Source of the DNA: Pseudosulfitobacter sp. DSM 107133
GTDB lineage: Bacteria; Pseudomonadota; Alphaproteobacteria; Rhodobacterales; Rhodobacteraceae
DNA: 64,000 bases
Reading direction: 5' to 3'
Assembly (NCBI RefSeq): GCF_022788695.1
Contig: NZ_CP085154.1
Coordinates: 1,426,001-1,490,000, forward strand
Of this stretch, positions 19,401 through 27,217 are shown one piece after another. Position 1 is the stretch's first letter; the number at the start of each line of letters is the position of its first letter. The notes beneath the pieces are model-generated. The model was not told the origin of the DNA. It saw only the letters and a program-made list of their open reading frames with translations, and searched no databases. A program made the position numbers and the translations under genes.

Positions 19401-19872
19401 GGATCACCGGCTCGCCCAGACGTTTGATCGCACCGCGCAACTGGCGCACAGGGCCGGGGCGGCGGGTGTCCAGAACGCGGCCTGTCAGCATCAGTGCCCA
19501 GGTGGAAGCGTTCACAAGGCTCGAGGTCGATTTGCCAAGGTGCGTGCCCCAGTCCGAGGGAGCAATCTTGTCTTCGATCAGCGCGTCGATGGTGTCGGCA
19601 TCGGGGACACGCAGCAACGCCTCGGCCAGACACATCAGGGCAATGCCTTCGTCGGTGCTGAGGCCATATTCGGCCAGAAAACTCTCCATCAGGCCCGGAT
19701 CTGCGGCGGCGCGGATCTGGCGCACCCAGCCGGCCGCACGCGCGGTGATCGCCGCGCGGTCGGCTTCGCCAAGATTGGCAAAGGTAACAAGTGCGTCCAG
19801 CACGGCGTTCTGGTTGGTATATGTGGCAGCATCAATATGGTGACGCAGGGAATGTGCAGTGTCGCGGGCCAT
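16432..19872 (-). CDS. putA: Bifunctional proline dehydrogenase / glutamate semialdehyde dehydrogenase
   Basis: Membrane-associated enzyme that oxidises proline to glutamate in two steps, passing electrons to FAD and NAD+. 1146 residues. The PRODH barrel covers about 100-440 (RLVKGAYWD, TRYPQFATHN-like segment, YAPVGAHRDLLAYLVRRLLENGANSSF). The P5C dehydrogenase domain covers about 550-1020, with the catalytic Cys near 798 in SAGQRCSALR and the general base in AETGGLNAMIVD; a degenerate C-terminal tail follows. No N-terminal ribbon-helix-helix DNA-binding domain is present, so control comes from elsewhere, probably the divergent Lrp-type gene. I chose the ATG at 19872 because AAAGGA stands just upstream; another ATG lies nine codons earlier. 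Confidence 0.96.
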   Translation of the reverse strand: MARDTAHSLRHHIDAATYTNQNAVLDALVTFANLGEADRAAITARAAGWVRQIRAAADPGLMESFLAEYGLSTDEGIALMCLAEALLRVPDADTIDALIEDKIAPSDWGTHLGKSTSSLVNASTWALMLTGRVLDTRRPGPVRQLRGAIKRLGEPVIRTAVGRAMKEMGRQFVLGENITSAMKRAAGMEKKGYTYSYDMLGEAARTEADAKRYHLSYSRAISAIAIACTQGDIRKNPGISVKLSALHPRYEVAQEEAVMNDLLPRLRSLALLAKSAGMGLNIDAEEADRLSLSLELIDRVLAEPALKGWDGLGVVVQAYGPRAGRVIDTLYDMAQTHDRRIMVRLVKGAYWDTEIKKAQVEGLDGFPVYSQKAATDVSYIANARRLLGMTDRIYPQFATHNAHTVAAVLHMGADPETFEFQRLHGMGEALHNIVMADAGTNCRIYAPVGAHRDLLAYLVRRLLENGANSSFVNQIVDEDISPEQVASDPFDALPFPGPKILRGTELFQPERPNSQGYDLAHAPTLEAIDAARDPLRGKTWQAAPLLATDVAKGATQNVSNPADPSDVVGTVQPATSADVTAAFDAAKLWDAPTPERAAILNKAADALEANTAPLFVLLTREAGKTLPDCVAELREAVDFLRYYAAQARAETKPAGTFVCISPWNFPLAIFTGQIAAALAAGNAVLAKPAEQTPLIAHLAVTLMHEAGVPAHALQLLPGGGDVGAALTSDARVGGVAFTGSTATALKIRSSLAQHAAPGTPLIAETGGLNAMIVDSTALPEQAVTAIIESAFQSAGQRCSALRCLYIQEDIAPAFTKMLTGAMDALVMGVPWEISTDVGPVIDEAARQGIADHIATARAEGRLLHALPTPQTGTFIAPTLISVNGIEDMTREIFGPVLHIATFKSGHIHRIIADINATGYGLTFGLHTRIDDRVQFVSDRILAGNVYVNRNQIGAIVGSQPFGGNGLSGTGPKAGGPDYLLRFSAAAQAQALDDWDNAAPQPLPALRAQPSEKVSEHTMPGPTGETNRLSTWAGAPVLCAGPGAKTVQAQVQAVEALGGRALAATGPIDPAALAVGPAYCGVIWWGDSDTATALNRALSARDGAIMPLITGQPDVGHVLWERHLCVDTTAAGGNAALLGEVARDPAP

Positions 19873-19978
19873 GGCATATCCTTTTGGCAGATGTTCCATT
19901 GTATCGCTGGATTGAAAGGCGAATTGACTATAATGAAAACATATGTCGGTAATTTAGACTGAAAAGCAGAGGGTTCTC

Positions 19979-20455
19979 ATGAAATATGATCGGGTGGGGC
20001 TGGACCGTTTCGACAGCGCGATTCTGTCGGAACTGGCGCGTGATGGACGGATGAGTGTAACGGACCTTGCCGACCGCATCGGGCTGTCGAAATCGCCGAC
20101 GCAGGCGCGGCTGCGCAAGCTGGAAAAAGACGGTGTTATTCTGGGGTATCGTGCGATGCTTGACCCCATAAGATTGGGCATGGACCACGTCGCCTTTGTC
20201 GAAGTACGTTTGACCGACACGCGCGAAGGTGCGCTGAAAGCGTTCAATCAGGCGGTGGTCAAGGTGCCAGAGATCGAGCAGGCCCATATGATTGCAGGTA
20301 ATTTTGACTATCTGCTCAAGGTGCGCACCCGCAATATGGCTGACTATCGCCAGTTTCTGGGCGAGACGATATCGCAATTGCCCTTTGTTGCCTCGACGTC
20401 GACCTATGTCGCCATGGAGGCGGTGAAAGAGGCGGTTCTCGCAGATGTGACTTGA
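19979..20455 (+). CDS. putR: Lrp/AsnC-family regulator of putA (PutR type)
   Basis: A 158-residue Lrp/AsnC transcription factor: an N-terminal helix-turn-helix (residues 8-60; LSKSPTQARLRKLEKDGVI is the recognition region) and a C-terminal RAM ligand-binding domain with the GNFDYLLKVRT segment. Position divergent from putA, 106 bases away, is the classical layout of PutR, which activates putA in response to proline in Rhodobacter and Agrobacterium relatives. The AT-rich gap holds an ACATATGT palindrome (19939-19946) that could be part of its site. Confidence 0.9.
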   Translation: MKYDRVGLDRFDSAILSELARDGRMSVTDLADRIGLSKSPTQARLRKLEKDGVILGYRAMLDPIRLGMDHVAFVEVRLTDTREGALKAFNQAVVKVPEIEQAHMIAGNFDYLLKVRTRNMADYRQFLGETISQLPFVASTSTYVAMEAVKEAVLADVT

Positions 20456-20486
20456 CGCAGGGCGGTCTTGCGTCAACCTTTTGCCC

Positions 20487-21065
20487 ATGAAACTGCTGAT
20501 GGCATCTGCATGCGCTCTATGGCTGGCATTGCCCGCCTGGGCAGAGGACTGTCCGCCGCCCGGGGATTATTCCGACGAACTGGCGGCGCTTTTCGATGCG
20601 GCCCGCGCAGCCCCGACCGAGGCTGCCGCGCGCGGGGCAGCTGAAGGATTATGGAAAGTCTATCTGCGCGCGCCCGACGCCGAGGCGCAGGCGGTGCTGG
20701 ACCGCGGTATGGCGCGGCGCGACAGCTTTGACTTTCTGGGGGCCAAGGCGGATTTTGACCGGCTGATCGCCTATTGTCCTGCCTATGCCGAGGGCTGGAA
20801 CCAGCGGGCGTTTGTCTATTATCTGCAAGGCGATTACGATAAGGCGCTTGCCGATCTGGACGCCGCACTGGCGCGGTCTCCCGATCATGTTGCGGCCCAG
20901 TCGGGGCGGGCGCTGACCCTGATGCAACTGGGCCAACGGGCCGAAGCGCGTGCGCAGATGCTGGAAGCGCTGGCGAACAATCCGTGGCTGTCCGAGCGCG
21001 CACTGATCGCCCCTGGCGCGCCGCTGGGGCCACAGCCACCTGCCGCGCCGGGCAAAGATATTTGA
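20487..21065 (+). CDS. Secreted TPR-repeat protein
   Basis: A 192-residue protein with a Sec signal peptide (hydrophobic core followed by LPAWAEDC, cleavage probably after AWA) and tetratricopeptide-type helix pairs: AEGWNQRAFVYYLQGDYDKALADLDAALARSPDH is a clear TPR, with weaker units before and after. It is likely a periplasmic scaffold. An ATG at 20487 is preferred to a TTG two codons upstream. It follows the Lrp-type gene by 31 bases on the same strand and precedes tRNA-Leu; no functional link is evident. The C-terminus is Pro/Ala-rich. Confidence 0.8.
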   Translation: MKLLMASACALWLALPAWAEDCPPPGDYSDELAALFDAARAAPTEAAARGAAEGLWKVYLRAPDAEAQAVLDRGMARRDSFDFLGAKADFDRLIAYCPAYAEGWNQRAFVYYLQGDYDKALADLDAALARSPDHVAAQSGRALTLMQLGQRAEARAQMLEALANNPWLSERALIAPGAPLGPQPPAAPGKDI

Positions 21066-21111
21066 AAACCTCTTGAGCACCGCGCCCGCAGCCCCTAGGG
21101 ATAAGGGCGCT

Positions 21112-21198
21112 GCGGGCGTGATGGAATGGTAGACATACCAGACTTAAAATCTGTTGGGCCTTGTGCCCGTGTGGGTTCGAGTCCCACCGCCCGCACCA
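21112..21198 (+). tRNA. tRNA-Leu (anticodon UAA)
   Basis: Cloverleaf visible: acceptor GCGGGCG pairs with CGCCCGC, D-arm around TGATGGAATGGTAGACA, anticodon stem CAGA/TCTG enclosing loop CTTAAAA with anticodon TAA, a long variable arm TTGGGCCTTGTGCCC typical of leucine tRNAs, T-arm GTGGG-TTCGAGT-CCCAC, discriminator A and an encoded CCA. A perfect ten-base complement of the 5' acceptor region stands at 21083-21092 in the leader. Confidence 0.97.
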
Positions 21199-21388
21199 CT
21201 TTCAGAATTCTATTTAAAAACAATGCGCTATGCAGGTTTTGTAATGTAGTTTCTGCTGTGATCGCAGTGCACTTGGCGCGGCGAAACGCCAAGGCGCTGT
21301 TGGTCTTATGTGTCTGGCGGGGCTGGTGGTATCGGCCCATCCATTCGAACACAGCCATGATCCGCCCAAGGAAGGCTATCAAACGACC

Positions 21389-22030
21389 CTAGCGCTGTAA
21401 TTGCGATGCCGCGCGGGCCAGTTCTGTGATGCCGTCCCAGTCGCCTGACAACACCATGTCTTTGGGCGCCACCCATGATCCGCCTGCACAGACCACGTTG
21501 GACAGGCCCAGATAGTCGGCGGCGTTGGCCGGGCTGACGCCGCCTGTAGGGCAGAACATCACCTGCGGGATGGGGGCGCCGATGGCCTTGATGGCGGCGG
21601 CCCCCCCCGAGGATTCGGCGGGAAAGAATTTCAGCATCGTATAGCCGCGTTCCAGCAGGCGCATGGCTTCTGATGCGGTGGCCGCGCCGGGCAGCAAGGG
21701 CAGGTCGGCCTCTTCGCAGGCATCCAGCAACCGGTCGGTGGCACCGGGCGAGACACCGAATTGCGCGCCTGCGTCTTTTGCCGCTTGCACATCCGCAGGG
21801 GTCAGCAGGGTGCCAGCTCCCACAACGCCCCCCGGAACGCCCGCCATCTCGCGGATCACCTCAAGGGCTGCCGGGGTGCGCAAGGTAACCTCAAGCGCGG
21901 GCAGCCCACCTGCCACAAGGGCGCGGGCCAGCGGCGCGGCGTGAGTGGCGTCATCGACCACCAGAACCGGGATGATCGGAGCCATTTGCGCAATGCGCAG
22001 GGCGGCGGCGCTGGCGTCTTGGGGTGTCAT
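21389..22030 (-). CDS. eda: KDPG aldolase
   Basis: 2-keto-3-deoxy-6-phosphogluconate aldolase, last step of the Entner-Doudoroff pathway, giving pyruvate and glyceraldehyde-3-phosphate. 213 residues, a class I TIM-barrel aldolase. Marks: LEVTLRTPAALEVI (catalytic Glu), VGAGTLLTPADVQ, SPGATDRLLDAC, the Schiff-base Lys in YTMLKFFPAE, and the phosphate-binding FCPTGGVSPANAADYL. It follows edd by 20 bases on the same strand, forming an operon. Confidence 0.96.
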   Translation of the reverse strand: MTPQDASAAALRIAQMAPIIPVLVVDDATHAAPLARALVAGGLPALEVTLRTPAALEVIREMAGVPGGVVGAGTLLTPADVQAAKDAGAQFGVSPGATDRLLDACEEADLPLLPGAATASEAMRLLERGYTMLKFFPAESSGGAAAIKAIGAPIPQVMFCPTGGVSPANAADYLGLSNVVCAGGSWVAPKDMVLSGDWDGITELARAASQLQR

Positions 22031-22050
22031 TGTGTCTCTCCTGTTACGTC

Positions 22051-23856
22051 TTAAACGACCACGGCGGCGCCGGTGTCGGCCCCACCCACATTGGCGCGGA
22101 ACATGGCGAACAACTCGCGGCCCACGCCGTTGGTGTTGCTGCTCAGATCGGCGGTCACGGGGGCGCGGTCTTCGATTCCCTCGGCCAGAACCTGCAACGT
22201 GCCTGCCTTGGCGTCCAGCCGGATCATGTCACCGTCGCGCACTTTGGCGATCAGCCCGCCGTCCAGTGCCTCGGGGCTGACGTGGATCGCGGCGGGGGTC
22301 TTGCCCGACGCGCCGGACATGCGGCCATCGGTGACCAAGGCCACCTTTTGCCCGCGTCCCTGCATCACCGCCATCAGCGGGTTCAGCGCGTGCAGTTCCG
22401 GCATGCCGTTCGCCTTTGGACCCTGGAAGCGGACCACGATCACGCAGTCATCGGTCAGGCTGCCCGCCTTGAACGCGGCCTTGACCTCTTCCTGGTCGTG
22501 GAACACGCGGGCAGGGGCCTCGACCAGCTGGTGTTCGTCCGCCACGGCGGAAATCTTGATCACGCCACGGCCCAGATTGCCGTTGAGTTGCTTCAGCCCG
22601 CCTTGTGGTGCGAATGGATCGCTGGCGGGGCGCAGGATACGGTCGTTCTGGCTTTGGCGCGGGGCGTCCTGCCAGCGCACTTCGCCGTCGATCAGCTTGG
22701 GCTCTTTGCAATAATCTTGCAGGCCATCGCCCATCACCGTCACCGTGTCGGGATGTAGCAGGCCCGCGTCCAGCAGTTCGCCGATCATATAGGTCAGCCC
22801 GCCCGCCGCGTGGAAATGGTTCACGTCGGCCAGCCCGTTGGGATAGACCCGCGCCATCAGCGGCGTTGCGTCGGAAATGTCGGACAGGTCTTGCAGGTCC
22901 AGCTGCACGCCGGCGGCGCGGGCCATCGCGATGATGTGGATCACCAGATTGGTCGACCCGCCTGTGGCCATCAGCCCGACCAGACCGTTCACGAATGTCC
23001 GCTCGTCCAGAATATCGCAGACGGGGCGGTAATCGTTGCCCAGATTGGTGATTTCCAGCGCGCGTTTGGCGCCCGCATGGGTCAGCGCATCGCGCAAGTC
23101 GGTGTCGGGGTTCACGAAGGACGCGCCCGGCAGGTGCAGGCCCATGAACTCCATCAGCATCTGGTTCGAGTTCGCTGTGCCGTAGAAGGTGCAGGTGCCC
23201 GGACCGTGATAGGATGCCATCTCGGCCTCCATCAGCTTGTCGCGCCCGACCTGACCCGAGGCGTGCAACTGGCGCACCTTGGATTTCTCCTCGTTCGGCA
23301 GGCCCGAGGGCATCGGACCCGCAGGCAGGAAGATCGACGGGATATAGCCGAATGTGGCCGCGGCTATGATCAGCCCCGGTACGATCTTGTCGCAGACACC
23401 CAGATAGACCGCACTGTCAAAGGTGTTGTGCGACAGCGCCACGCCCGCCGCCAGCGCGATCACGTCGCGCGAGAACAGCGACAGCTCCATGCCGGTCTGG
23501 CCCTGGGTCACACCATCACACATCGCAGGCACGCCGCCCGCCACCTGCGCGGTGCCACCGTTGGCCAGCGCGGTTTGCTTGATCAGGTCGGGGAACCGTT
23601 GGAACGGCTGGTGCGCCGACAGCATGTCATTGTAAGCGGTGATGATGCCGATGTTGGGGCTGATGCCCTCGACCAGCGGGGCCTTTTCAGCGCCCATTGC
23701 GGCAAAGGCGTGGGCCTGGTTGCCACAGGTCAGATGCGCGCGGCGCGGGCCGTCTTCGGAGGCGCGGCGCATGTTGTCCAGATAGCGGGCGCGGCTGTCT
23801 TGCGAACGTTTGATAATGCGGGCTGTGACGTCCTGAATCTTAGGGTTGAGGGCCAT
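22051..23856 (-). CDS. edd: 6-phosphogluconate dehydratase
   Basis: First committed enzyme of the Entner-Doudoroff pathway, turning 6-phosphogluconate into KDPG; an iron-sulfur dehydratase of the IlvD/Edd family. 601 residues, the usual length. Cys ligand regions: [32 protein letters not shown], and [25 protein letters not shown] in outline, with [17 protein letters not shown] near the C-terminus. The ATG at 23856 has GGGAA upstream and gives the normal N-terminus; the frame stays open to 24003. A LacI-type palindrome lies 52 bases upstream. Confidence 0.96.
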   Translation of the reverse strand: MALNPKIQDVTARIIKRSQDSRARYLDNMRRASEDGPRRAHLTCGNQAHAFAAMGAEKAPLVEGISPNIGIITAYNDMLSAHQPFQRFPDLIKQTALANGGTAQVAGGVPAMCDGVTQGQTGMELSLFSRDVIALAAGVALSHNTFDSAVYLGVCDKIVPGLIIAAATFGYIPSIFLPAGPMPSGLPNEEKSKVRQLHASGQVGRDKLMEAEMASYHGPGTCTFYGTANSNQMLMEFMGLHLPGASFVNPDTDLRDALTHAGAKRALEITNLGNDYRPVCDILDERTFVNGLVGLMATGGSTNLVIHIIAMARAAGVQLDLQDLSDISDATPLMARVYPNGLADVNHFHAAGGLTYMIGELLDAGLLHPDTVTVMGDGLQDYCKEPKLIDGEVRWQDAPRQSQNDRILRPASDPFAPQGGLKQLNGNLGRGVIKISAVADEHQLVEAPARVFHDQEEVKAAFKAGSLTDDCVIVVRFQGPKANGMPELHALNPLMAVMQGRGQKVALVTDGRMSGASGKTPAAIHVSPEALDGGLIAKVRDGDMIRLDAKAGTLQVLAEGIEDRAPVTADLSSNTNGVGRELFAMFRANVGGADTGAAVVV

Positions 23857-23907
23857 GTGCGGCGTTCCCTTCGCGGATATGGTCGTTTGGCTTGATTTAC
23901 AGGTCTT

Positions 23908-23919
23908 GTTAGCGCTAAC
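23908..23919. promoter_or_regulatory. LacI-family-like operator upstream of edd-eda
   Basis: Perfect 12-base palindrome GTTAGCGCTAAC with a central CG, the classical shape of operators for LacI/GalR-family repressors. It sits 52 bases before the edd start codon. No LacI-family gene is in the window, so the regulator would be elsewhere. Family of the regulator is inferred from the site alone. Confidence 0.6.
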
Positions 23920-24074
23920 GGTTGCGGATTTCAACCCATAGAATAGGCGGGTGCTGTGCGGGCGCATCATAGCATCTTTTGGGGCCCTTGGTGAAACTGT
24001 CACAGAAGATCATACTGCGACACCTTGCCCGTTTTTTGTGGCATAGGCTTGACGCAGGGACGGATTTCAGTAAC

Positions 24075-24089
24075 TGACTGTTTTAATCA
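24075..24089. promoter_or_regulatory. IRO-like iron box upstream of the iron-binding protein gene
   Basis: TGACTGTTTTAATCA has the TGA-N9-TCA shape described for the RirA/IRO box of alphaproteobacteria, 27 bases before the start codon of an iron-transport gene. Fit of both motif and target makes iron repression likely, though the regulator (RirA, or an IscR-type protein in some Rhodobacterales) is not in the window. Confidence 0.55.
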
Positions 24090-24115
24090 GAATTTACCGC
24101 AACAGGAGTTCCCCC

Positions 24116-25132
24116 ATGCGTTTCGCCCACCCGCTGACCCTTGCCTTTGCCACGTTGATGGCGCTTCCGGCCTATGCCGATGGCGAGCTGAACCTCTATT
24201 CCTCGCGTCATTACGACACCGACGAACGCCTGTATTCCGACTTTACCGAGGCCACGGGCATCACCATCAACCGTATCGAAGGCAACGCTGACGAACTGAT
24301 CGCGCGGATGCAGGCCGAGGGGCAGAACTCGCCCGCAGACGTGTTGCTGACAGTGGACACATCGCGCCTGAAACGGGCCAAGGACGCAGGCGTGTTGCAA
24401 TCGGTGGACAGTGACGTGCTGGAACACCGCATTCCCGCCTATCTGCAAGACGCCGACAACGAATGGTTCGGTTTCTCGCAGCGCGCGCGGATCATTTTTT
24501 ACGACAAGACCAAAGTGGCAAACCCGCCCCAAACCTACCTTGATCTGGCCGATCCGGCTTACAAGGGGCAGGTGTGCCACCGCTCGTCCACAGCCGTCTA
24601 TTCCCAGACACTGCTGGCGGCGATGATCGAGAACTTTGGCGAGGAAAAAGCCAAGGCCTGGGCACAAGGCATGGTCGACAACTTTGCCCGTGACCCACAG
24701 GGCGGCGACACCGACCAGCTGCGTGGCCTGGTCTCGGGCGAATGCGATATTGCGATTTCCAACACCTATTACTTTGCCCGCGCCCTGCGCACCGACGTCA
24801 AGGGTCTGGAAAAGGATGCAATCGAGAATATCGGTTGGGTGTTTCCTGCACAAAACGCCCAAGGCGCGCATATGAACCTGTCGGGCGGGGGCGTTGCTGC
24901 CCATGCGCCGAACCGCGACAATGCGGTGGCTTTCCTTGAATACCTGTCTTCTGACAAGGCGCAGCAGTATTTCTCGGCCGGCAATGACGAATATCCCGCC
25001 GTGCCGGGTGTGGGTCTGAGCCCCTCGGTCGCCGCGCTGGGCATGTTCAAACCCGATGATGTCGATCTGTCTGCCGTGGCCGAAAATGTTCCCGCCGCGC
25101 AGAAAATCTTTAACGAAGTCGGTTGGAAATAA
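24116..25132 (+). CDS. fbpA: Fe(3+) ABC transporter periplasmic binding protein
   Basis: A 338-residue periplasmic iron-binding protein of the FbpA/FutA/AfuA type. A signal peptide ends near ALPAYADG. The mature start ELNLYSSRHYDTDE is typical, and the adjacent tyrosines in ISNTYYFAR are the usual iron ligands. LTVDTSRLKRAKDAGVLQ and the C-terminal DKAQQYFSAGNDEYPAVPGV are also family marks. The permease and ATPase genes that normally follow are not adjacent; a strong terminator closes the unit, so this is a monocistronic binding protein. AGGAG stands just before the ATG. Confidence 0.93.
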   Translation: MRFAHPLTLAFATLMALPAYADGELNLYSSRHYDTDERLYSDFTEATGITINRIEGNADELIARMQAEGQNSPADVLLTVDTSRLKRAKDAGVLQSVDSDVLEHRIPAYLQDADNEWFGFSQRARIIFYDKTKVANPPQTYLDLADPAYKGQVCHRSSTAVYSQTLLAAMIENFGEEKAKAWAQGMVDNFARDPQGGDTDQLRGLVSGECDIAISNTYYFARALRTDVKGLEKDAIENIGWVFPAQNAQGAHMNLSGGGVAAHAPNRDNAVAFLEYLSSDKAQQYFSAGNDEYPAVPGVGLSPSVAALGMFKPDDVDLSAVAENVPAAQKIFNEVGWK

Positions 25133-25157
25133 AGGGGCAAAACACCCCCTGACAGAC

Positions 25158-25184
25158 AAATGGCGCGGGAAACCGCGCCATTTT
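25158..25184 (+). terminator. Intrinsic terminator after fbpA
   Basis: Stem AAATGGCGCGG / CCGCGCCATTT, perfect over 11 pairs, with a GAAA tetraloop and a trailing T-run. It lies 25 bases after the fbpA stop codon and is nearly symmetrical, so it may also serve the convergent flavin reductase gene. Confidence 0.9.
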
Positions 25185-25212
25185 GCGTTTCAGAGCCTTA
25201 TTCGTCAGCGCG

Positions 25213-25719
25213 TCAAAATGCCTGAAACCGTCCGTACAGCCCCTGATCGAATGCCAGACCGGCACCGCCGGTTGACGTGGCCACCTGGGTGACGCGCCCC
25301 ACGATAATGCTGTGATCGCCAGCCTTGTGAACATCGAACAGGGTGCAGTCGAACCGTGCAAGGCACCCTTGCAACAGCGGCACGCCATTCGGGTCGATCT
25401 GATGCGCATATGCATCAAAACCGTCACCCCTGCCGGCGAAATGCAAGGCCATTTCCGCCTGCGTATCGGCCAGCACATGAATGCTGAAATTCTGCGCGCG
25501 CGCAAAGGCGTCGTGTCGGCGCGAGGCATCGGCCAGCGACCACAGCACCAGCGGCGGCTTTAGCGACACCGACGAGAATGAATTGGCAGTGAACCCCAGC
25601 GGCCCGATCTCGGATGCGGTGGTTATCACGGTGACACCCGTGCCAAACCGTCCGAAAGCGTGGCGCAGGGCCACATCGGTTTCAGGGCTGGGGGCAAATA
25701 TTTCGTTGCGTGCGCTCAT
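25213..25719 (-). CDS. Flavin reductase family protein
   Basis: A 168-residue FMN-binding split-barrel protein of the flavin reductase-like family, which uses NAD(P)H to reduce free flavin, often for a partner monooxygenase. Marks: FGRFGTGVTVITT at the N-terminus, GFTANSFSSVSLKPPLVLWSL in outline, and NFSIHVLADTQ. No monooxygenase gene is adjacent, so its partner is not known. It is convergent with fbpA, sharing the terminator region. Confidence 0.88.
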   Translation of the reverse strand: MSARNEIFAPSPETDVALRHAFGRFGTGVTVITTASEIGPLGFTANSFSSVSLKPPLVLWSLADASRRHDAFARAQNFSIHVLADTQAEMALHFAGRGDGFDAYAHQIDPNGVPLLQGCLARFDCTLFDVHKAGDHSIIVGRVTQVATSTGGAGLAFDQGLYGRFQAF

Positions 25720-25831
25720 CCGGTCACGGGTGCCATGTTCCGCCGTTGGTGTCCATATCAGATCACTGACGGGCCGCCGATCGTGGCAAAAACCATGCGG
25801 CGGGACAGAGGCGCGACCGGGCGCGAACCTA

Positions 25832-26320
25832 TTACAACATCCGTTTCAGGATCGGGCTTTTCCACCAGAACTGATGTACCACGACAGCGGCCACATGCAG
25901 GCCAACCATCCAAAGCAGAACGGTTGTGCCGATCTCGTGCGCTTGTGCGAACGGCTTGTTGCCAAGGAACCATGCGGCCAGCCCGTCCAGTGGAATGCCA
26001 ATCAACAGGGCATACAGCATGAAATGGGTCACATTGGCCGCTGTTTCGGACCAGTCGGGTTCAGGGCCGCCCACAGGGGGCGGCGTGCCCGTTCTCAGGC
26101 GCAGCACCAGACGCGCAAGCGCCAACAGCAGCAGGGCAACGCCGATCAGCGCGTGAAGCGTCGAGGTTGTCGTCCAGACAGGGCTGCCCGTGTCTACGGT
26201 CTGGTGAAACAACCGGCCCATTTTGTCCAAAAACAGATACTGAACAGCAAGAAGGATCACGACAGACCAATGCAGGCGTTTCTGGGCGGTGCTATAGGTT
26301 TTGGTAGGGGCGTGTTTCAT
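25832..26320 (-). CDS. Cytochrome b561 family protein
   Basis: A 162-residue four-helix membrane protein of the bacterial cytochrome b561 family, carrying two b-type hemes. The likely heme-binding His are in QKRLHWSVVILL (helix 1), TLHALIGVALLLLALARLVLR (helix 2), ANVTHFMLYALL (helix 3) and GLHVAAVVVHQFWW (helix 4). Some members act as superoxide or ubiquinone oxidoreductases, others as cytochrome partners of hydrogenases or YceI proteins. No partner is adjacent. The start codon at 26320 gives a typical cytoplasmic N-terminus. Confidence 0.88.
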   Translation of the reverse strand: MKHAPTKTYSTAQKRLHWSVVILLAVQYLFLDKMGRLFHQTVDTGSPVWTTTSTLHALIGVALLLLALARLVLRLRTGTPPPVGGPEPDWSETAANVTHFMLYALLIGIPLDGLAAWFLGNKPFAQAHEIGTTVLLWMVGLHVAAVVVHQFWWKSPILKRML

Positions 26321-26574
26321 AACGAAAATCCTGAATCCGGTGCAGTCGGAGTGGCAAAGCTGTCGGGCCGCATGATCTCTCGCGCGCGCGTCCTAAGGCA
26401 AGCGGCTTCGTGATGCATAGGTTATCGGGGCTGAAAGACGCTGATATTCGCCCGTTTTCGGAGCGCATCGTCAAGAAATCGAGCATGTTACCGAGCGGGG
26501 ATTCACATTCACAAGCTGTCAGATTACCCTGGCAGGGGATGCACATCCTGCCCGAACGGATCAAGGAAAATGCT

Positions 26575-27198
26575 ATGATGATCACCGAAGTTGATGATTT
26601 TTTCACCAAGGGCTGTGGACGCTGCGCGCGATTTGATACGCCAGACTGCTCCGTCATGCCCTGGCGGCAGGGGCTTGCTGCATTGCACCGGCTGTGCTGC
26701 GACGCCGGACTGGAACCAGCGGTCAAGTGGGCACACCCCTGTTATTTGCACGCAGGGCAGAACATCGCGCTGATTGGTGCGTTTCGCGGTGACTTCCGAC
26801 TGAGTTTTTTCAATGCGGCCTTGCTGAAAGACCCCGACAACGTGCTGGAACCGGCAGGGCCAAACACCAAACATCCGAATATCATCCGGTTTACCACAAA
26901 CGAACAGGTTGCAGCGATGGCGCCAATCATCACTGCCTATCTGGGCGAAGCGATGGGCTATGCCGCTGCCGGTATCACGCCGCCGCAGGATCACTCGGAG
27001 CCCGATATGCCGGACGAGTTGGCCGAAGCACTGGATGCTGACCCGGAACTGGCCGAGGCGTTTCACGCCCTGACACCGGGTCGTCGCAAAAGCTATGTTA
27101 TCAATCTGAACGGTGCAAAACAGCCGGAAACCCGCATTAAGCGGATCGCCAGGTTTCGTGACAAGATCATCGCAGGCAAGGGCGCGACGGACCGCTAA
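26575..27198 (+). CDS. YdeI/OmpD-associated family protein with DUF1801 region
   Basis: A 207-residue cytoplasmic protein with two known domains: an N-terminal DUF1801-like region (KWAHPCYLHAGQNIALIGAFRGDFRLSFF in outline) and a C-terminal bacteriocin-protection YdeI/OmpD-associated region (DPELAEAFHALTPGRRKSYV and RIARFRDKIIAGKG). E. coli YdeI was linked to resistance to some peptides, but the biochemical function is unknown. The ATG at 26575 has AAGGA seven bases upstream; the frame is open further to 26410 without family resemblance. Convergent with adk. Confidence 0.85.
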   Translation: MMITEVDDFFTKGCGRCARFDTPDCSVMPWRQGLAALHRLCCDAGLEPAVKWAHPCYLHAGQNIALIGAFRGDFRLSFFNAALLKDPDNVLEPAGPNTKHPNIIRFTTNEQVAAMAPIITAYLGEAMGYAAAGITPPQDHSEPDMPDELAEALDADPELAEAFHALTPGRRKSYVINLNGAKQPETRIKRIARFRDKIIAGKGATDR

Positions 27199-27217
27199 TG
27201 GCCCGCTGTGTGCCGGA

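Noticed and set aside
21095..21382. A 95-residue frame across tRNA-Leu on the minus strand
   Set aside because: It contains VRAVGLEPTRA, a well-known artefact of translating the tRNA-Leu complement.
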